Source: Fusibacter_D sp033549245 (lineage in GTDB: Bacteria > Bacillota > Clostridia > Peptostreptococcales > Acidaminobacteraceae). Taken from it: 64,000 nt of DNA. The DNA lies in assembly GCA_033549245.1 (NCBI GenBank), contig JAWSUW010000001.1, positions 1-64,000 of the forward strand, given 5' to 3'. Of this stretch, positions 43,294 to 51,576 are shown piece by piece. Position 1 is the stretch's first letter, and each line of letters begins with the position of its first letter. The position numbers and the translations under genes are program-made. Under the pieces are notes generated by a model. The model saw only the letters and a program-made list of their open reading frames with translations, searched no databases and was not told where the DNA came from.

Positions 43294-44544
43294 GTGATAA
43301 AAATGAAAGCGTTCACCGTGACTGAAATCACTAGATATATAAAGCGCATCATCGGAGCCGATCCTATTCTCAATAATGTGATTATCGAAGGTGAAATCTC
43401 GAATTTCACTAGACATTCGAGTGGTCACTGTTATTTTACGCTTAAGGACGATCAAAGCAAGATGACGTGTGTTCTATTTTCCCAGTATGTCACAGAGAAT
43501 GTCAATACTTTAAAAAACGGGGATAAAGTTCACGCCAAAGGTCAAATCACTATTTTTGAAAGGGACGGCAAATATCAACTGTACGTCCAAGAAATTGAAA
43601 ATATAGGTCTTGGCGCACTTCACATCAAATTTCAGTTATTAAAGGAATCTCTTGAGAAAAAGGGTTTCTTCGATATGAAATACAAGAAAAAATTACCTGA
43701 ACTGCCAAAGCGCATCGGTGTAATCACATCACCGACTGGTGCGGCAATTCAGGATATCATATCAGTCGCAAAAAGAAGATCTACATATTCGGAACTTCTG
43801 ATCTATCCGGTCAGAGTACAAGGCGAAGGATCAAGTGCAGAGATTGTAAGGGCTATAAAATATTTCAACGATAAGAATCCTGTGGATCTGATAGTATTGG
43901 CACGAGGTGGTGGATCCATAGAGGAACTCTGGTCTTTCAATGAGGAAAATGTAGCAGAGGCGATTTTTCGCTCGGAGGTTCCAATCATAACCGGTGTAGG
44001 ACATGAGACAGATTTCACGATCAGCGATTTTGTGGCCGACCACAGAGCACCCACACCATCAGCTGCAGCAGAAATCGCAGTAAAATCAAAAGAGGAAATT
44101 CGTCTGATGATCAACAAGTCACTTCAGAGCATCATGCTGCAAGTCAATCGGAAAGTTGAACTCAAAGCTGCCAGACTTGAACGTTACTCAGAAAAAATGT
44201 TGGCGGATTTAGTGAGCAAATACACAGAAAAGAAACTACAAAAGTTGGAATATCTACATGAACGGAGTATCAGTAAGATGAAGAACTTCACTGCCATGGA
44301 ACGTTCGAGACTGAGTGCCTATGGCTCCCAGCTCAATGCACTCAGCCCGCTAGGGGTGTTGTCCAGAGGGTATGGGATTGTCTCAAAGGATGATGTCGTC
44401 ATAGGGACTGTTGAACAATTGGCTCAGGGTGATCAGATTGCGATTCAGTTCGTGGATGGCAAAGCGACAGGTACTGTGAATACTGTGGAGAAAAGTGTAG
44501 AAATGCAGGAAAGTGAGGCTGAACATGGCAGCAAAGAAAAGTAA
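43294..44544 (+). CDS. xseA: Exodeoxyribonuclease VII large subunit
   Basis: A 416-residue catalytic subunit with an N-terminal OB fold (NVIIEGEISNFTRHSSGHCY, in part) and the catalytic domain GVITSPTGAAIQDI, LARGGGSIEELWSFN, GVGHETDFTISDFVADHRAPTP. Start: GTG at 43294, spaced 9 bases from GGAGG (43280-43284); the ATG at 43303 is too far. It overlaps xseB by 20 bases, giving coupled synthesis. Confidence 0.94.
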   Translation: MIKMKAFTVTEITRYIKRIIGADPILNNVIIEGEISNFTRHSSGHCYFTLKDDQSKMTCVLFSQYVTENVNTLKNGDKVHAKGQITIFERDGKYQLYVQEIENIGLGALHIKFQLLKESLEKKGFFDMKYKKKLPELPKRIGVITSPTGAAIQDIISVAKRRSTYSELLIYPVRVQGEGSSAEIVRAIKYFNDKNPVDLIVLARGGGSIEELWSFNEENVAEAIFRSEVPIITGVGHETDFTISDFVADHRAPTPSAAAEIAVKSKEEIRLMINKSLQSIMLQVNRKVELKAARLERYSEKMLADLVSKYTEKKLQKLEYLHERSISKMKNFTAMERSRLSAYGSQLNALSPLGVLSRGYGIVSKDDVVIGTVEQLAQGDQIAIQFVDGKATGTVNTVEKSVEMQESEAEHGSKEK

Positions 44545-44719
44545 TTTCGAAGAAAAACTGAACCGTTTGCAGGAAATAGCAAATGCACTGGAAAAAGGAG
44601 AGCTTTCTCTTGAAGAAATGTTGAAAGCATTCGAAGAGGGCATTAAAGTATATAGAGAATGCAATACAATACTTGAATCGACCGAAGCAAAGATTCAAAT
44701 GTTGATGACGGAAGAATAG
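44525..44719 (+). CDS. xseB: Exodeoxyribonuclease VII small subunit
   Basis: A 64-residue helical subunit (FEEKLNRLQEIANALEKGEL is the family signature). Several XseB bind each XseA. GTGAGG just upstream supports the ATG at 44525; a frame from 44513 adds four residues without a ribosome binding site. It overlaps xseA and is 9 bases from ispA. Confidence 0.93.
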   Translation: MAAKKSNFEEKLNRLQEIANALEKGELSLEEMLKAFEEGIKVYRECNTILESTEAKIQMLMTEE

Positions 44720-44728
44720 GAGCAGGTC

Positions 44729-45616
44729 ATGAATTTTGAAAACCGTTTGAAGGAACATTTTGAAAGAGTTGAAAGCGTAATTCAAGGAAGTTTTGATGGT
44801 GAATCACCAGCACATGGCATCATTCGGGAGTCGATGATGTACAGTTTGAATGCCGGTGGAAAAAGACTGCGTCCCGCTCTATTGATGGAAGTCAACAAGC
44901 TATATGGTGGAGATGAGGAGGCGGCAGTCCAGTTTGCTCTAGCACTTGAGATGATTCACACTTATTCATTGATTCACGATGATCTTCCTTGTATGGATGA
45001 TGATGATCTGAGACGTGGCAAACCTACCAATCATATCATGTTCGGGTATGACATAGCAGTTTTGGCCGGTGATGGATTATTGAATCTGGCAGCTGAGGTC
45101 ATGCTTGAGACAGTTATCAAAAACAACTATTTGCCCAATTTCATAGATGCCATGCGAGAAATCTTGAAAGCATCCGGTCCAAGTGGTATGATATTAGGGC
45201 AAGTAGCTGATATCAAGTATGAAACAGAAAGTATGAATCGTGAAACCCTTGATTTTATCAATAAAAATAAAACTGGAAAATTGATTGTCGCAGCACTCAC
45301 CGCAGGGGGTCTACTTGCAAACGCTCCTGTAGAGGACGTCGCGCTTTTAGGCAAAATCGGTGAGGATATGGGACTGATGTTCCAAATGGTTGACGATGTG
45401 CTCGATCTTACCGGAGATCCAGAGAAACTTGGTAAGCGAACTCAAATGGATGTCAAGAACGATAAAAGGACTTATCCGATGCTCATTGGGATAGATGAGG
45501 TTAAAACTCAAATCAAAGCTTATGAGAATCGGTTGATGGATTATTTGGATAGACTGAGTGTCGACACTGAATTTCTAAAGGAATTGGTGCATTTTTTAGC
45601 ACTCAGGGATTATTGA
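44729..45616 (+). CDS. ispA: Farnesyl/geranyl diphosphate synthase
   Basis: A 295-residue trans-prenyltransferase of the FPP synthase family. The first Asp-rich motif is DDLPCMDDDDLRRGKPT, the second is MVDDVLDLTGD. AGGKRLRPAL marks the substrate-binding region. It makes FPP for undecaprenyl and other isoprenoids. It is clustered with xseB upstream and dxs downstream, as in Bacillus, so precursor synthesis and elongation are co-located. Confidence 0.95.
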   Translation: MNFENRLKEHFERVESVIQGSFDGESPAHGIIRESMMYSLNAGGKRLRPALLMEVNKLYGGDEEAAVQFALALEMIHTYSLIHDDLPCMDDDDLRRGKPTNHIMFGYDIAVLAGDGLLNLAAEVMLETVIKNNYLPNFIDAMREILKASGPSGMILGQVADIKYETESMNRETLDFINKNKTGKLIVAALTAGGLLANAPVEDVALLGKIGEDMGLMFQMVDDVLDLTGDPEKLGKRTQMDVKNDKRTYPMLIGIDEVKTQIKAYENRLMDYLDRLSVDTEFLKELVHFLALRDY

Positions 45617-45628
45617 CAAGGAGGCAGT

Positions 45629-46075
45629 ATGGCGGATTTTATGGATGAGATTGTTGCCAACAAGGTATTTATCGCTGCAATGGTTTCATGGATTATTGCC
45701 CAAACATTCAAAGTATTGATTTCACTGATGGTGGATAAAGAATTTAAATTCGAGAGATTTCATGGTTCAGGCGGAATGCCGAGTTCACATACCGCTACCA
45801 TAGTTGCGGCATCTACAGCAATCGGAATTACCGATGGTTGGTCATCTTCGGTGTATGCTCTTTCACTGATTATGGCTTTCATTGTGATGTACGACGCATC
45901 TGGTGTACGCAGATCAGTGGGAAAACAAGCGAAATTACTCAATGACATCATAAAAGACCTTTATAAGCACAAACATCTCGAAGAAGAGAAACTTAAGGAA
46001 CTTGTGGGGCACAAACCCACAGAAGTTGCAGTTGGCGCACTCCTGGGGATTTTAGTTGCCAACATCTTAGTTTAG
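45629..46075 (+). CDS. Divergent PAP2 family membrane protein (YuiD-like)
   Basis: A 148-residue small integral membrane protein with about four hydrophobic stretches. It carries the DUF212 pattern GSGGMPSSHTATIVAAST and MYDASGVRRSVGKQAK, where PSSHT matches the phosphatase motif of PAP2 enzymes. A prenyl phosphate role is plausible given ispA upstream but is not shown. AAGGAGG precedes the ATG. The OLE-type RNA starts within 10 bases of its stop. Confidence 0.9.
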   Translation: MADFMDEIVANKVFIAAMVSWIIAQTFKVLISLMVDKEFKFERFHGSGGMPSSHTATIVAASTAIGITDGWSSSVYALSLIMAFIVMYDASGVRRSVGKQAKLLNDIIKDLYKHKHLEEEKLKELVGHKPTEVAVGALLGILVANILV

Positions 46076-46082
46076 AAAATAA

Positions 46083-46634
46083 AAAGAGGCACAGTATTCT
46101 AGTCAGAAATTCTAATTCTGAAGGCGGGGCTAAAAATTCGCTAGAGGGCACATCGATGAAGTTCCTGGTTCTTGCTTGAGACGCCCAGTCTCGGGTTGGA
46201 GTTGGGAGTAAGGGTACGGGGGCAAACTACAATGGCATGTAGAGCTTGACCCTCAGCCTGTGGAGACTCGTTTCGACGAGATTAAACCTGCATGTGGTCG
46301 AAAGGCTTAGTGCAGAGTAGCCTGCCTTGAGTGGTGGCGGTAGACGAAGGTTTAGGTTCATGTGAATTGGCCAATTCACAAGGATTATTGCCGATCCAAA
46401 CCGTTGTTGCAAAAGAGGCTAGGAATTAGAACGCCTGTTGAGGAAAGCTCCTAGACTGTATTTAGGTCGATCGGGGATTGAAGTGTGGACTAAGTGGTAG
46501 TCTAGTCTTGCAATATGGAAACATTGCAAATAGGTTTTTAAAGGGAAACCGCTATTTTGGCGACAGAACAGCAAACCTATGGGAAATCCTACTAGACCTA
46601 AGCCGCAGAATTAATCCGATTGATCGCCTCCTTT
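46083..46634 (+). ncRNA. ole: OLE RNA (ornate large extremophilic RNA)
   Basis: About 550 nt without a credible gene, in an otherwise tightly packed cluster. The ends pair: AAAGAGGC (46083-46090) with GCCTCCTTT (46626-46634), one bulge. Inside are many short stems, e.g. a 20-nt palindrome TGTGAATTGGCCAATTCACA (46361-46380), CTAGGA/TCCTAG around 46420-46455, and TTGCAAT/ATTGCAA (about 46508-46529). The size, the location between ispA and dxs, and an immediately following oapA-type gene match OLE RNA, a membrane-bound ribonucleoprotein RNA of anaerobic and extremophilic Firmicutes linked to magnesium, alcohol and cold stress. The call is from context and structure, not from a covariance model. 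Confidence 0.85.
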
Positions 46635-46658
46635 CATTATATATAAGGTGACAAACAA

Positions 46659-47243
46659 ATGAAAAAAAAGATTACAATCAATAGAAAATGGATTCTACAC
46701 ACCTTCTTGATGACCTTCATTCTGGCGGTAATATTCAGTATCGTTTCTGAAGCCTTGATCAGACAGGTGAATATAGTCGTCGCGATACTTCTGCTCCTAG
46801 TGATTGTTTCAGTGGGCGTTTTTTTTGACGCCATAGGAATTGCGGTCGCAGCGGCTGATGAAAAGCCATTTCACGCTATGGCGGCATCAAGGGTGAAAAG
46901 TGCAAAATACTCCATTAGATTGCTCAAGAACGCATCAAAGGTTTCCAATTTTTGCAACGATGTCATAGGTGATATTGCAGGGATTGTCAGTGGTACAACT
47001 ATCGGAATCATCATGGGATTTTTCAAACAATACAATATCGACCCTGAAATACAGGTTTATATCACGATTGCTTTCAGCGGTGTGGTTGCCGCACTCACAG
47101 TAGGCGGTAAAGCCATCGGTAAGGAAATTGCGATTTCAAAATCCAAAGAGGTTGTTGATTTAACAGGTAAAGTGATCTATTTTTTTGATGTATTGACGCT
47201 CAAAAAAACATTTGCACACAATGTGAAAATCAGAAAGGAATAA
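46659..47243 (+). CDS. oapA: OLE-associated membrane protein OapA
   Basis: A 194-residue membrane protein with about four hydrophobic helices (11-33, 39-60, 103-122, 133-152). It has acidic residues within or next to helices in FFDAIGIAVAAAD and FCNDVIGDIAGIVSG, and PFHAMAASRVKSAKY. In Alkalihalobacillus the gene next to OLE RNA encodes OapA, which binds the RNA and anchors it at the membrane. AAGGTGA (46646-46652) precedes the ATG, 24 bases past the RNA end. dxs follows after 3 bases, so all are probably one transcript. Confidence 0.85.
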   Translation: MKKKITINRKWILHTFLMTFILAVIFSIVSEALIRQVNIVVAILLLLVIVSVGVFFDAIGIAVAAADEKPFHAMAASRVKSAKYSIRLLKNASKVSNFCNDVIGDIAGIVSGTTIGIIMGFFKQYNIDPEIQVYITIAFSGVVAALTVGGKAIGKEIAISKSKEVVDLTGKVIYFFDVLTLKKTFAHNVKIRKE

Positions 47244-47246
47244 TAT

Positions 47247-49109
47247 ATGTACAAATACTTGGATGCCATCAAAGGGCCTGAGGATTTAAAAAAACTAACT
47301 GTTGAAGAACTCAAAGTGCTCGCCTATGAGGTGAGGCTCTTTTTAATAGATACCGTATCAAAAACCGGGGGGCATCTCGCTTCCAATTTAGGGGTTGTGG
47401 AACTTACAATCGCCTTGCATTATGTTTTTGACTCTCCGGTAGACCACATCATTTGGGATGTGAGTCATCAAGCCTATGTCCATAAGATTTTAACTGGAAG
47501 ACAAGCAGGATTTGAGTCATTAAGACAATTGGGCGGTATGAGTGGATTCGTCAAACGCGCGGAATCGGCTCATGACAAATTTGATACCGGACACAGCAGC
47601 ACTTCCATATCGGCAGGCGTTGGTGTGTCACTAGCGCGTGACCTGAAGGGCGAAGATTTCGATGTAGTGGCCGTCATTGGAGATGGTGCGATGACAGGAG
47701 GAATGGCTTTTGAAGCCATGAATCACCTGGGACATTCAAATACCAATATGAAAATTATACTCAACGACAACGAGATGTCCATTTCAAAGAATGTCGGTGG
47801 TCTTTCAACGGCATTGAATAAGCTTAGAACGACACAAGGCTACTATTCCATAAAGGGAAAGACGAAAGTGAAACTTTCCAAATTTCCATCAGTGGGTGAA
47901 CCCCTCGTGAAACTGATCAGCAAGGCCAAAGGGGGACTCAAATATTTCCTTGTCAATCAAGGTCAGTTTTTTGAAGATCTGGGACTGACGTATATCGGAC
48001 CTGTCGATGGGCATGATCTAGGCTCATTGATCGATCATCTTAACATGGCGAAAAAAGCGAAAGATCCTGTTCTTTTGCATGTGGTTACTCAAAAAGGTAA
48101 AGGATATGGTTTTTCAGAACAATATCCCTATCTTTATCATGGTGTTGGACCATTTGATCCCAAAAATCTCATACCGCAGAAAGTCAAAAAGGATTACTCT
48201 CAATTGTTCGGAGACACCTTGGTGGACATCGGAGAAAAGCATGACAATGTAGTCGCAATCAGTGCGGCAATGATAGATGGAACTGGCCTCACAGAATTTT
48301 GCAAACGTTTTCCAAATAGGATTTTCGATGTGGGCATTGCTGAGCAACATGCTGTAACCATGGCGGCGGGACTCATGACCCAAGGCATAAAGCCGTTTGT
48401 GGCCATTTATTCCACATTCTTGCAAAGAGCATACGATCAGGTGCTTCATGATGTATGCATCCAAAACCTCCCCGTGGTATTTTGTATCGATAGGGCTGGA
48501 ATCGTAGGAAATGATGGAGAAACACATCATGGTCTTTATGATATTTCGTACCTGAGTGCCATCCCGAATATGACACTTCTGTCACCTAAAGATGGCGAAG
48601 AACTTGAATATATGATGCGTTATGCTGTGGATTACAACGATGGACCGATTGCCATCAGATATCCTCGTGGAAATGCTGAGCATTTGTCGACTCTGCCAAT
48701 TACAAATTTGTTGCCTGAAATGCTGAATGTGGGAGAAAATATCGCACTTGTAGCAACCGGAAAAATGGTTGGAATCGCACTGGAAGCGGCAAAAAAATAC
48801 GAGAATGCTTTCGGAAAGCGCATCAGCGTGATCAACATTAGAAAAATCAAGCCACTTGATGTGTTGGAAATTAAAGCGCTTCTGCAAAATCACAAGATGA
48901 TCATAACGCTTGAGGACCATTCCATTATAGGTGGACTTGGTGACCAAATCGGAAACCTGTTATTCAATGAGAGTCCTCAAAGAGCCTTACACAAGATGGG
49001 ATTTGATGATGCTTTTGTGGAACAGGGCAACGTGGAGGATATCTTCAAGGCACATTCTCTTGATGTGGAAGGTGTATTTGAGAAGATCAAGGCGGTGGAC
49101 AATGTCTAA
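47247..49109 (+). CDS. dxs: 1-deoxy-D-xylulose-5-phosphate synthase
   Basis: A 620-residue thiamine diphosphate enzyme making DXP from pyruvate and glyceraldehyde 3-phosphate, the first step of the MEP isoprenoid pathway. The TPP motif is GDGAMTGGMAFEAMNHLG...NDN, the N-terminal SKTGGHLASNLGVVELT is typical, and the transketolase pyrimidine domain has DVGIAEQHAVTMAAG. Length is normal. Its stop overlaps the tlyA start. Confidence 0.97.
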   Translation: MYKYLDAIKGPEDLKKLTVEELKVLAYEVRLFLIDTVSKTGGHLASNLGVVELTIALHYVFDSPVDHIIWDVSHQAYVHKILTGRQAGFESLRQLGGMSGFVKRAESAHDKFDTGHSSTSISAGVGVSLARDLKGEDFDVVAVIGDGAMTGGMAFEAMNHLGHSNTNMKIILNDNEMSISKNVGGLSTALNKLRTTQGYYSIKGKTKVKLSKFPSVGEPLVKLISKAKGGLKYFLVNQGQFFEDLGLTYIGPVDGHDLGSLIDHLNMAKKAKDPVLLHVVTQKGKGYGFSEQYPYLYHGVGPFDPKNLIPQKVKKDYSQLFGDTLVDIGEKHDNVVAISAAMIDGTGLTEFCKRFPNRIFDVGIAEQHAVTMAAGLMTQGIKPFVAIYSTFLQRAYDQVLHDVCIQNLPVVFCIDRAGIVGNDGETHHGLYDISYLSAIPNMTLLSPKDGEELEYMMRYAVDYNDGPIAIRYPRGNAEHLSTLPITNLLPEMLNVGENIALVATGKMVGIALEAAKKYENAFGKRISVINIRKIKPLDVLEIKALLQNHKMIITLEDHSIIGGLGDQIGNLLFNESPQRALHKMGFDDAFVEQGNVEDIFKAHSLDVEGVFEKIKAVDNV

Positions 49110-49926
49110 GGAAAGGATAGATGTCCTACTGGTCGAAAAAATGGGATTCGAGTCTAGAGAAAAAGCGCAGGCAACCATAATGGCCGGACTTGTATACATC
49201 GACAATATGCGTGTGGACAAGGCCGGTACTAAAGTGGATGTTGAATCTGAAATTGAAGTCAGAGGAAATGCGCTTCCTTATGTCAGCAGGGGTGGACTAA
49301 AACTTGAAAAGGCGATTCAATCCTATGAATTGTCTCTCGAGGGTAAAAGGTGCATGGATATTGGCGCATCAACCGGCGGGTTTACGGATTGTATGCTTCA
49401 AAACGGAGCGATGAGGGTCTATTCAGTGGATGTCGGCTATGGTCAACTCGACTGGAAACTAAGAAATGATGAACGAGTCACAAACATGGAAAGAACCAAT
49501 ATCAGATATGTGACAACGGATCAAATAGGAGAACCGCTTGATTTTATCAGTATCGATGTTTCCTTTATATCTCTTAAACTGGTTCTCCCAGTTGCCACAA
49601 CGCTATTAAAAACTGGAGGGGAAATCGTTTTTCTCATCAAACCACAGTTTGAGGCCGGAAGGGAACATATGAAAAAAAGCGGCGTTGTTCGGGATCGTAA
49701 AATACACATTCAAGTGATTGAGAATGTCATCAATTTTGCAAAGGATAGTGGATTTTGTATCAAAGACATCACGTTTTCACCTATAAAAGGACCTAAAGGC
49801 AATATAGAATTTCTGGCTTATGCCATAAAAGATGATTTATGTGATTCTTTTGCCGTAAATGTCTCCGCTTTGGTTGATAAGGCTCATTTGGACCTTTGCG
49901 ATAAAACCGAGGAGAGCGAGAAATAG
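49102..49926 (+). CDS. tlyA: TlyA-family rRNA 2'-O-methyltransferase
   Basis: A 274-residue protein with an N-terminal S4 RNA-binding domain (ERIDVLLVEKMGFESREKAQ) and an FtsJ-type methyltransferase domain (CMDIGASTGGFTDCML, VDVGYGQLDWKLRND). It corresponds to YqxC in Bacillus and to TlyA that modifies 16S/23S rRNA in mycobacteria; haemolysin names are historical. The ATG at 49102 overlaps dxs by 8 bases. Longer frames within dxs are rejected. Confidence 0.92.
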   Translation: MSKERIDVLLVEKMGFESREKAQATIMAGLVYIDNMRVDKAGTKVDVESEIEVRGNALPYVSRGGLKLEKAIQSYELSLEGKRCMDIGASTGGFTDCMLQNGAMRVYSVDVGYGQLDWKLRNDERVTNMERTNIRYVTTDQIGEPLDFISIDVSFISLKLVLPVATTLLKTGGEIVFLIKPQFEAGREHMKKSGVVRDRKIHIQVIENVINFAKDSGFCIKDITFSPIKGPKGNIEFLAYAIKDDLCDSFAVNVSALVDKAHLDLCDKTEESEK

Positions 49927-49936
49927 GAAGGACATC

Positions 49937-50485
49937 ATGAAAGTCTTCAAGGATCTTGTCAAACTTTATATCATTTTTTTCAAAGTGGGATTATTCACAA
50001 TAGGCGGCGGTTATGCCATGTTGCCGATTGTTGAGAGAGAACTCGTAGAGGAATCCAAACTATCCACCATGGAATCGGTCATGGAAAGTTATTCCCTTGC
50101 ACAAACTTTGCCGGGGGTAATTGCTTCCAATGCGGCAGCATTGATCGGATACAAACTGTTCGGCATACCTGGAGCCATCGCTTCAGCGCTGGGTGTCATA
50201 ACGCCGTCCATTGGAATCATAACAGTTATAGCGATGGTATTTCGAAAGTTTGGTCATCTCGAAGTTGTTCAAAATGCCTTCATAGGAATCCGGATTGTAG
50301 TACTGGCACTTTTATTTGATTCTTTCATGAGACTGTTCAAAGTGGCGGTATTTGACAAGAAAACCTTTGCGGTAGCCATGGTTTCATTTGTTCTGGTACT
50401 TATGAACTGGGCATCCCCGATTTTGATTCTCATCGTTGGTGCGCTCTTTGGGCTTTATGTATACAGAGAGCGGGTGGGCTCATGA
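49937..50485 (+). CDS. Chromate transporter, half-size subunit 1
   Basis: A 182-residue membrane protein of the CHR family in its short, single-domain form: FFKVGLFTIGGGYAMLPIVERELVEE (in part) and SLAQTLPGVIASNAAALIGYK. It pairs with the adjacent second half to form a ChrA-like transporter. The true substrate in anaerobes is unclear. GGAAGG precedes the ATG at 49937. Its stop overlaps the next start by 4 bases. Confidence 0.9.
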   Translation: MKVFKDLVKLYIIFFKVGLFTIGGGYAMLPIVERELVEESKLSTMESVMESYSLAQTLPGVIASNAAALIGYKLFGIPGAIASALGVITPSIGIITVIAMVFRKFGHLEVVQNAFIGIRIVVLALLFDSFMRLFKVAVFDKKTFAVAMVSFVLVLMNWASPILILIVGALFGLYVYRERVGS

Positions 50486-51039
50486 GGTTGTTTGCATTTT
50501 TATTTGAGTTTTTTAAGATTGGACTTTTCACATATGGTGGCGGTCTGGCCATGATTCCGATTCTTAGGGATATCGCTGTGAATAAAGAGTGGTTATCGGA
50601 AAGTCATTTTACTGACTTGATTGCGATTTCCCAATCCACACCGGGACCAATTGCAATCAACATGGCAACCTATATCGGCTATAGAGAGTTCTCATTTCTG
50701 GGTGCCATTTTGGCATCACTTACCATTATCGCTCCCGCATTCGTTCTCGCGATCCTACTTGGAAAATTTCTTTCTAAATTCAACAGGCATCCTTTTGTAC
50801 AAGCTGCTTTCGTTGGACTGAAGGCAACTATTATCGGTCTTATAGCGACATCTGTGGTACAAGTGGCTTTGGTTTCACTATATGGAAGTGAACCTGGAAG
50901 ACTCATCAGACCATGGGAGGGACTGGACCTCAAGGCTGTTGCGTTCATGCTTGTCTTTTATTTTATTATAAGAAAATATCAGAAACATCCGCTCATCTAC
51001 ATCACTATTGGTGGGATCGCAAGTCTATTTATCTGGTAG
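50482..51039 (+). CDS. Chromate transporter, half-size subunit 2
   Basis: A 185-residue CHR-domain membrane protein homologous to its neighbour: FFKIGLFTYGGGLAMIPILRD and ISQSTPGPIAINMATYIGYR. The ATGA overlap (50482-50485) implies equimolar synthesis, and the two halves likely adopt opposite orientation. Insertion of this pair between tlyA and argR departs from the Bacillus order. Confidence 0.9.
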   Translation: MRLFAFLFEFFKIGLFTYGGGLAMIPILRDIAVNKEWLSESHFTDLIAISQSTPGPIAINMATYIGYREFSFLGAILASLTIIAPAFVLAILLGKFLSKFNRHPFVQAAFVGLKATIIGLIATSVVQVALVSLYGSEPGRLIRPWEGLDLKAVAFMLVFYFIIRKYQKHPLIYITIGGIASLFIW

Positions 51040-51105
51040 CATCAGGAAATTAACCTTTTACTAAAAATTAATATTATAATATAATGGAGTTGTTGGGGGG
51101 ATCTT

Positions 51106-51555
51106 ATGAAATATTCAAGACATTCAAAGATAATTGAAATCATTGAGGCAAAGGATATCGAGACTCAGGATGAACTGGCTATGGAACTCAAATTATCAGG
51201 ATTCCAAGTTACACAAGCCACTGTATCCAGGGATATCAAAGAGATGAGACTGATCAAAGTACTCACAAAAGATGGCAGATATAAATACGCATCCATCAGA
51301 GACAAAGAAGGTGTCGTCAACGACAGGTTTTTAAAAATCTTCAGGAATTCGGTAACCTCAATAGATTTTGCCGGAAACATAATTGTCATAAAGACTTTGG
51401 TGGGTTCCGCAAGTGCCGCCGCTGTTTCCATTGATGCATTCAACATAAAAGAAATCGTAGGAAGCATAGCCGGGGATGATACCATTTTTCTTGTTGTTAA
51501 AGAAACTGAGAAAATTGATGAGTTGATGAATCGATTCAAGGATTTGCTCATATGA
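51106..51555 (+). CDS. argR: Arginine repressor ArgR/AhrC
   Basis: A 149-residue hexameric regulator with an N-terminal winged helix (FQVTQATVSRDIKEMRLIKV) and a C-terminal arginine-binding domain (GSASAAAVSIDAFNIKEIVGSIAGDDTIF, seen in parts). It controls arginine synthesis and breakdown genes, relevant here because ornithine is fermented, but no ARG box was found near ord. TATAAT-like sequence and GGGGGG precede the ATG. recN follows after 21 bases. Confidence 0.93.
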   Translation: MKYSRHSKIIEIIEAKDIETQDELAMELKLSGFQVTQATVSRDIKEMRLIKVLTKDGRYKYASIRDKEGVVNDRFLKIFRNSVTSIDFAGNIIVIKTLVGSASAAAVSIDAFNIKEIVGSIAGDDTIFLVVKETEKIDELMNRFKDLLI

Positions 51556-51576
51556 TTTCGAAGCAATGGAGGCTTT

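Noticed and set aside
46227..46412. 61-codon minus-strand frame inside the OLE region
   Set aside because: No ribosome binding site, and it lies across structured RNA helices.
46083..46634. RNase P RNA, considered because of GAGGAAAGCTCC and ACAGAA-like strings
   Set aside because: The conserved RNase P core order is not met, and the gene context fits OLE RNA much better.
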